Part shown: piece after piece, positions 5,431-5,630 of the stretch | Position numbering within the stretch: the stretch's first letter is position 1 | Layout of the letters: each line of letters begins with the position of its first letter | Source: an uncultured Bacillota bacterium | GTDB lineage: Bacteria; Bacillota_I; Bacilli_A; RFN20; CAG-826 | Assembly (NCBI GenBank): GCA_949298295.1 | Contig: CASFWS010000074.1 | Span: 1 to 5,630, forward strand | Reading direction: 5' to 3' | Length of the DNA stretch: 5,630 bases | Program-made: the position numbers and the translations under genes | Notes under the pieces: model-generated | Database searches by the model: none | Seen by the model: only the letters and a program-made list of their open reading frames with translations | Told to the model about the DNA's origin: nothing

Positions 5431-5630
5431 TTATTTACCTTGGAGGGAAGCCGGCATCGCCGGATCGACGTAGGAAGGAGCCGGCGGGACCGGGGCGACC
5501 GGGGCCTCTTCGGCCTTGGCTTCGGGCGTCTCGGGATCGATGGCGAGCTCTTGCTTGGTCAAGACGGCGTAGTAGAGGGCGGTGTCGAGATCCTCGAAGG
5601 GGAAAATTTGGCGCTCGCTCTCGAGATGGA
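5431..5630 (-). CDS. Unrecognised protein, C-terminal 65 codons (gene enters from the right edge)
   Basis: The minus strand is open from the window edge to the TAA at 5431-5433. The visible part begins HLESERQIFPFEDLDTALYY, a segment that looks folded, and continues AVLTKQELAIDPE. It then becomes a low-complexity tail rich in Pro, Ala and Glu (about residues 32-51 of the visible part), ending in PAMPASLQGK. I cannot assign a family. The codon pattern (GAG, GCC, CTC, CCG) matches the neighbouring operon genes. The stop lies 12 bases before rlmN on the same strand, so it is probably cotranscribed. In Bacillus the gene before rlmN is the 16S rRNA methyltransferase rsmB; this tail does not resemble the end of that protein, which finishes in its catalytic domain. 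Confidence 0.7.
   Translation of the reverse strand, partial: HLESERQIFPFEDLDTALYYAVLTKQELAIDPETPEAKAEEAPVAPVPPAPSYVDPAMPASLQGK

Overview
The window is GC-rich (roughly 55-60% by eye) and looks like a chromosomal segment of a Firmicutes-type bacterium. The gene order rlmN - prpC - prkC - rpe, ending next to rpmB, is the conserved Bacilli/Mollicutes cluster. Promoter and ribosome-binding signals are of Gram-positive type, and a perfect match to the CcpA cre consensus lies upstream of glgC. The standard code is used: TGA ends rlmN, prpC, prkC and rpe, and tryptophan is TGG, so this is not a Mycoplasma/Spiroplasma-type code. The kinase has no membrane anchor or PASTA repeats, and L28 resembles the Mollicutes form. 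Together these suggest a GC-rich uncultured Bacilli lineage related to the Mollicutes. That placement is an inference.

Layout from left to right. Positions 1-689 (minus strand) hold the N-terminal 229 codons of glucose-1-phosphate adenylyltransferase (glgC), which runs off the left edge. Positions 690-1093 are a non-coding divergent region with two supported signals: a cre-type operator over a putative glgC promoter (725-740), and a strong extended -10 promoter for rpmB (1028-1056). The rest is purine/pyrimidine-biased sequence with small inverted repeats. rpmB (1094-1288, plus strand) is monocistronic in this window and ends at a perfect 10-bp-stem terminator (1305-1334), which is probably bidirectional.

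From the right edge down to 1349, all genes are on the minus strand and tightly packed. In transcription order they are: the C-terminal 65 codons of an unrecognised protein with a Pro/Ala/Glu-rich tail, rlmN, prpC, prkC, rpe, and a six-segment membrane protein of unknown function. Junctions run from a 12-nt gap to an 8-nt overlap, so this reads as one translationally coupled operon. It links 23S rRNA/tRNA methylation (RlmN), a reversible Ser/Thr phosphorylation pair (PrpC/PrkC), pentose phosphate metabolism (Rpe) and the unknown membrane protein.

Most unusual are: the absence of rsgA from its usual slot between prkC and rpe; a kinase cut down to a soluble catalytic domain with a basic, possibly membrane-binding tail; the unknown membrane protein with three histidines spaced seven apart on one predicted helix; and the cre operator at glgC. 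I see no mobile elements, CRISPR arrays, tRNAs or rRNAs.
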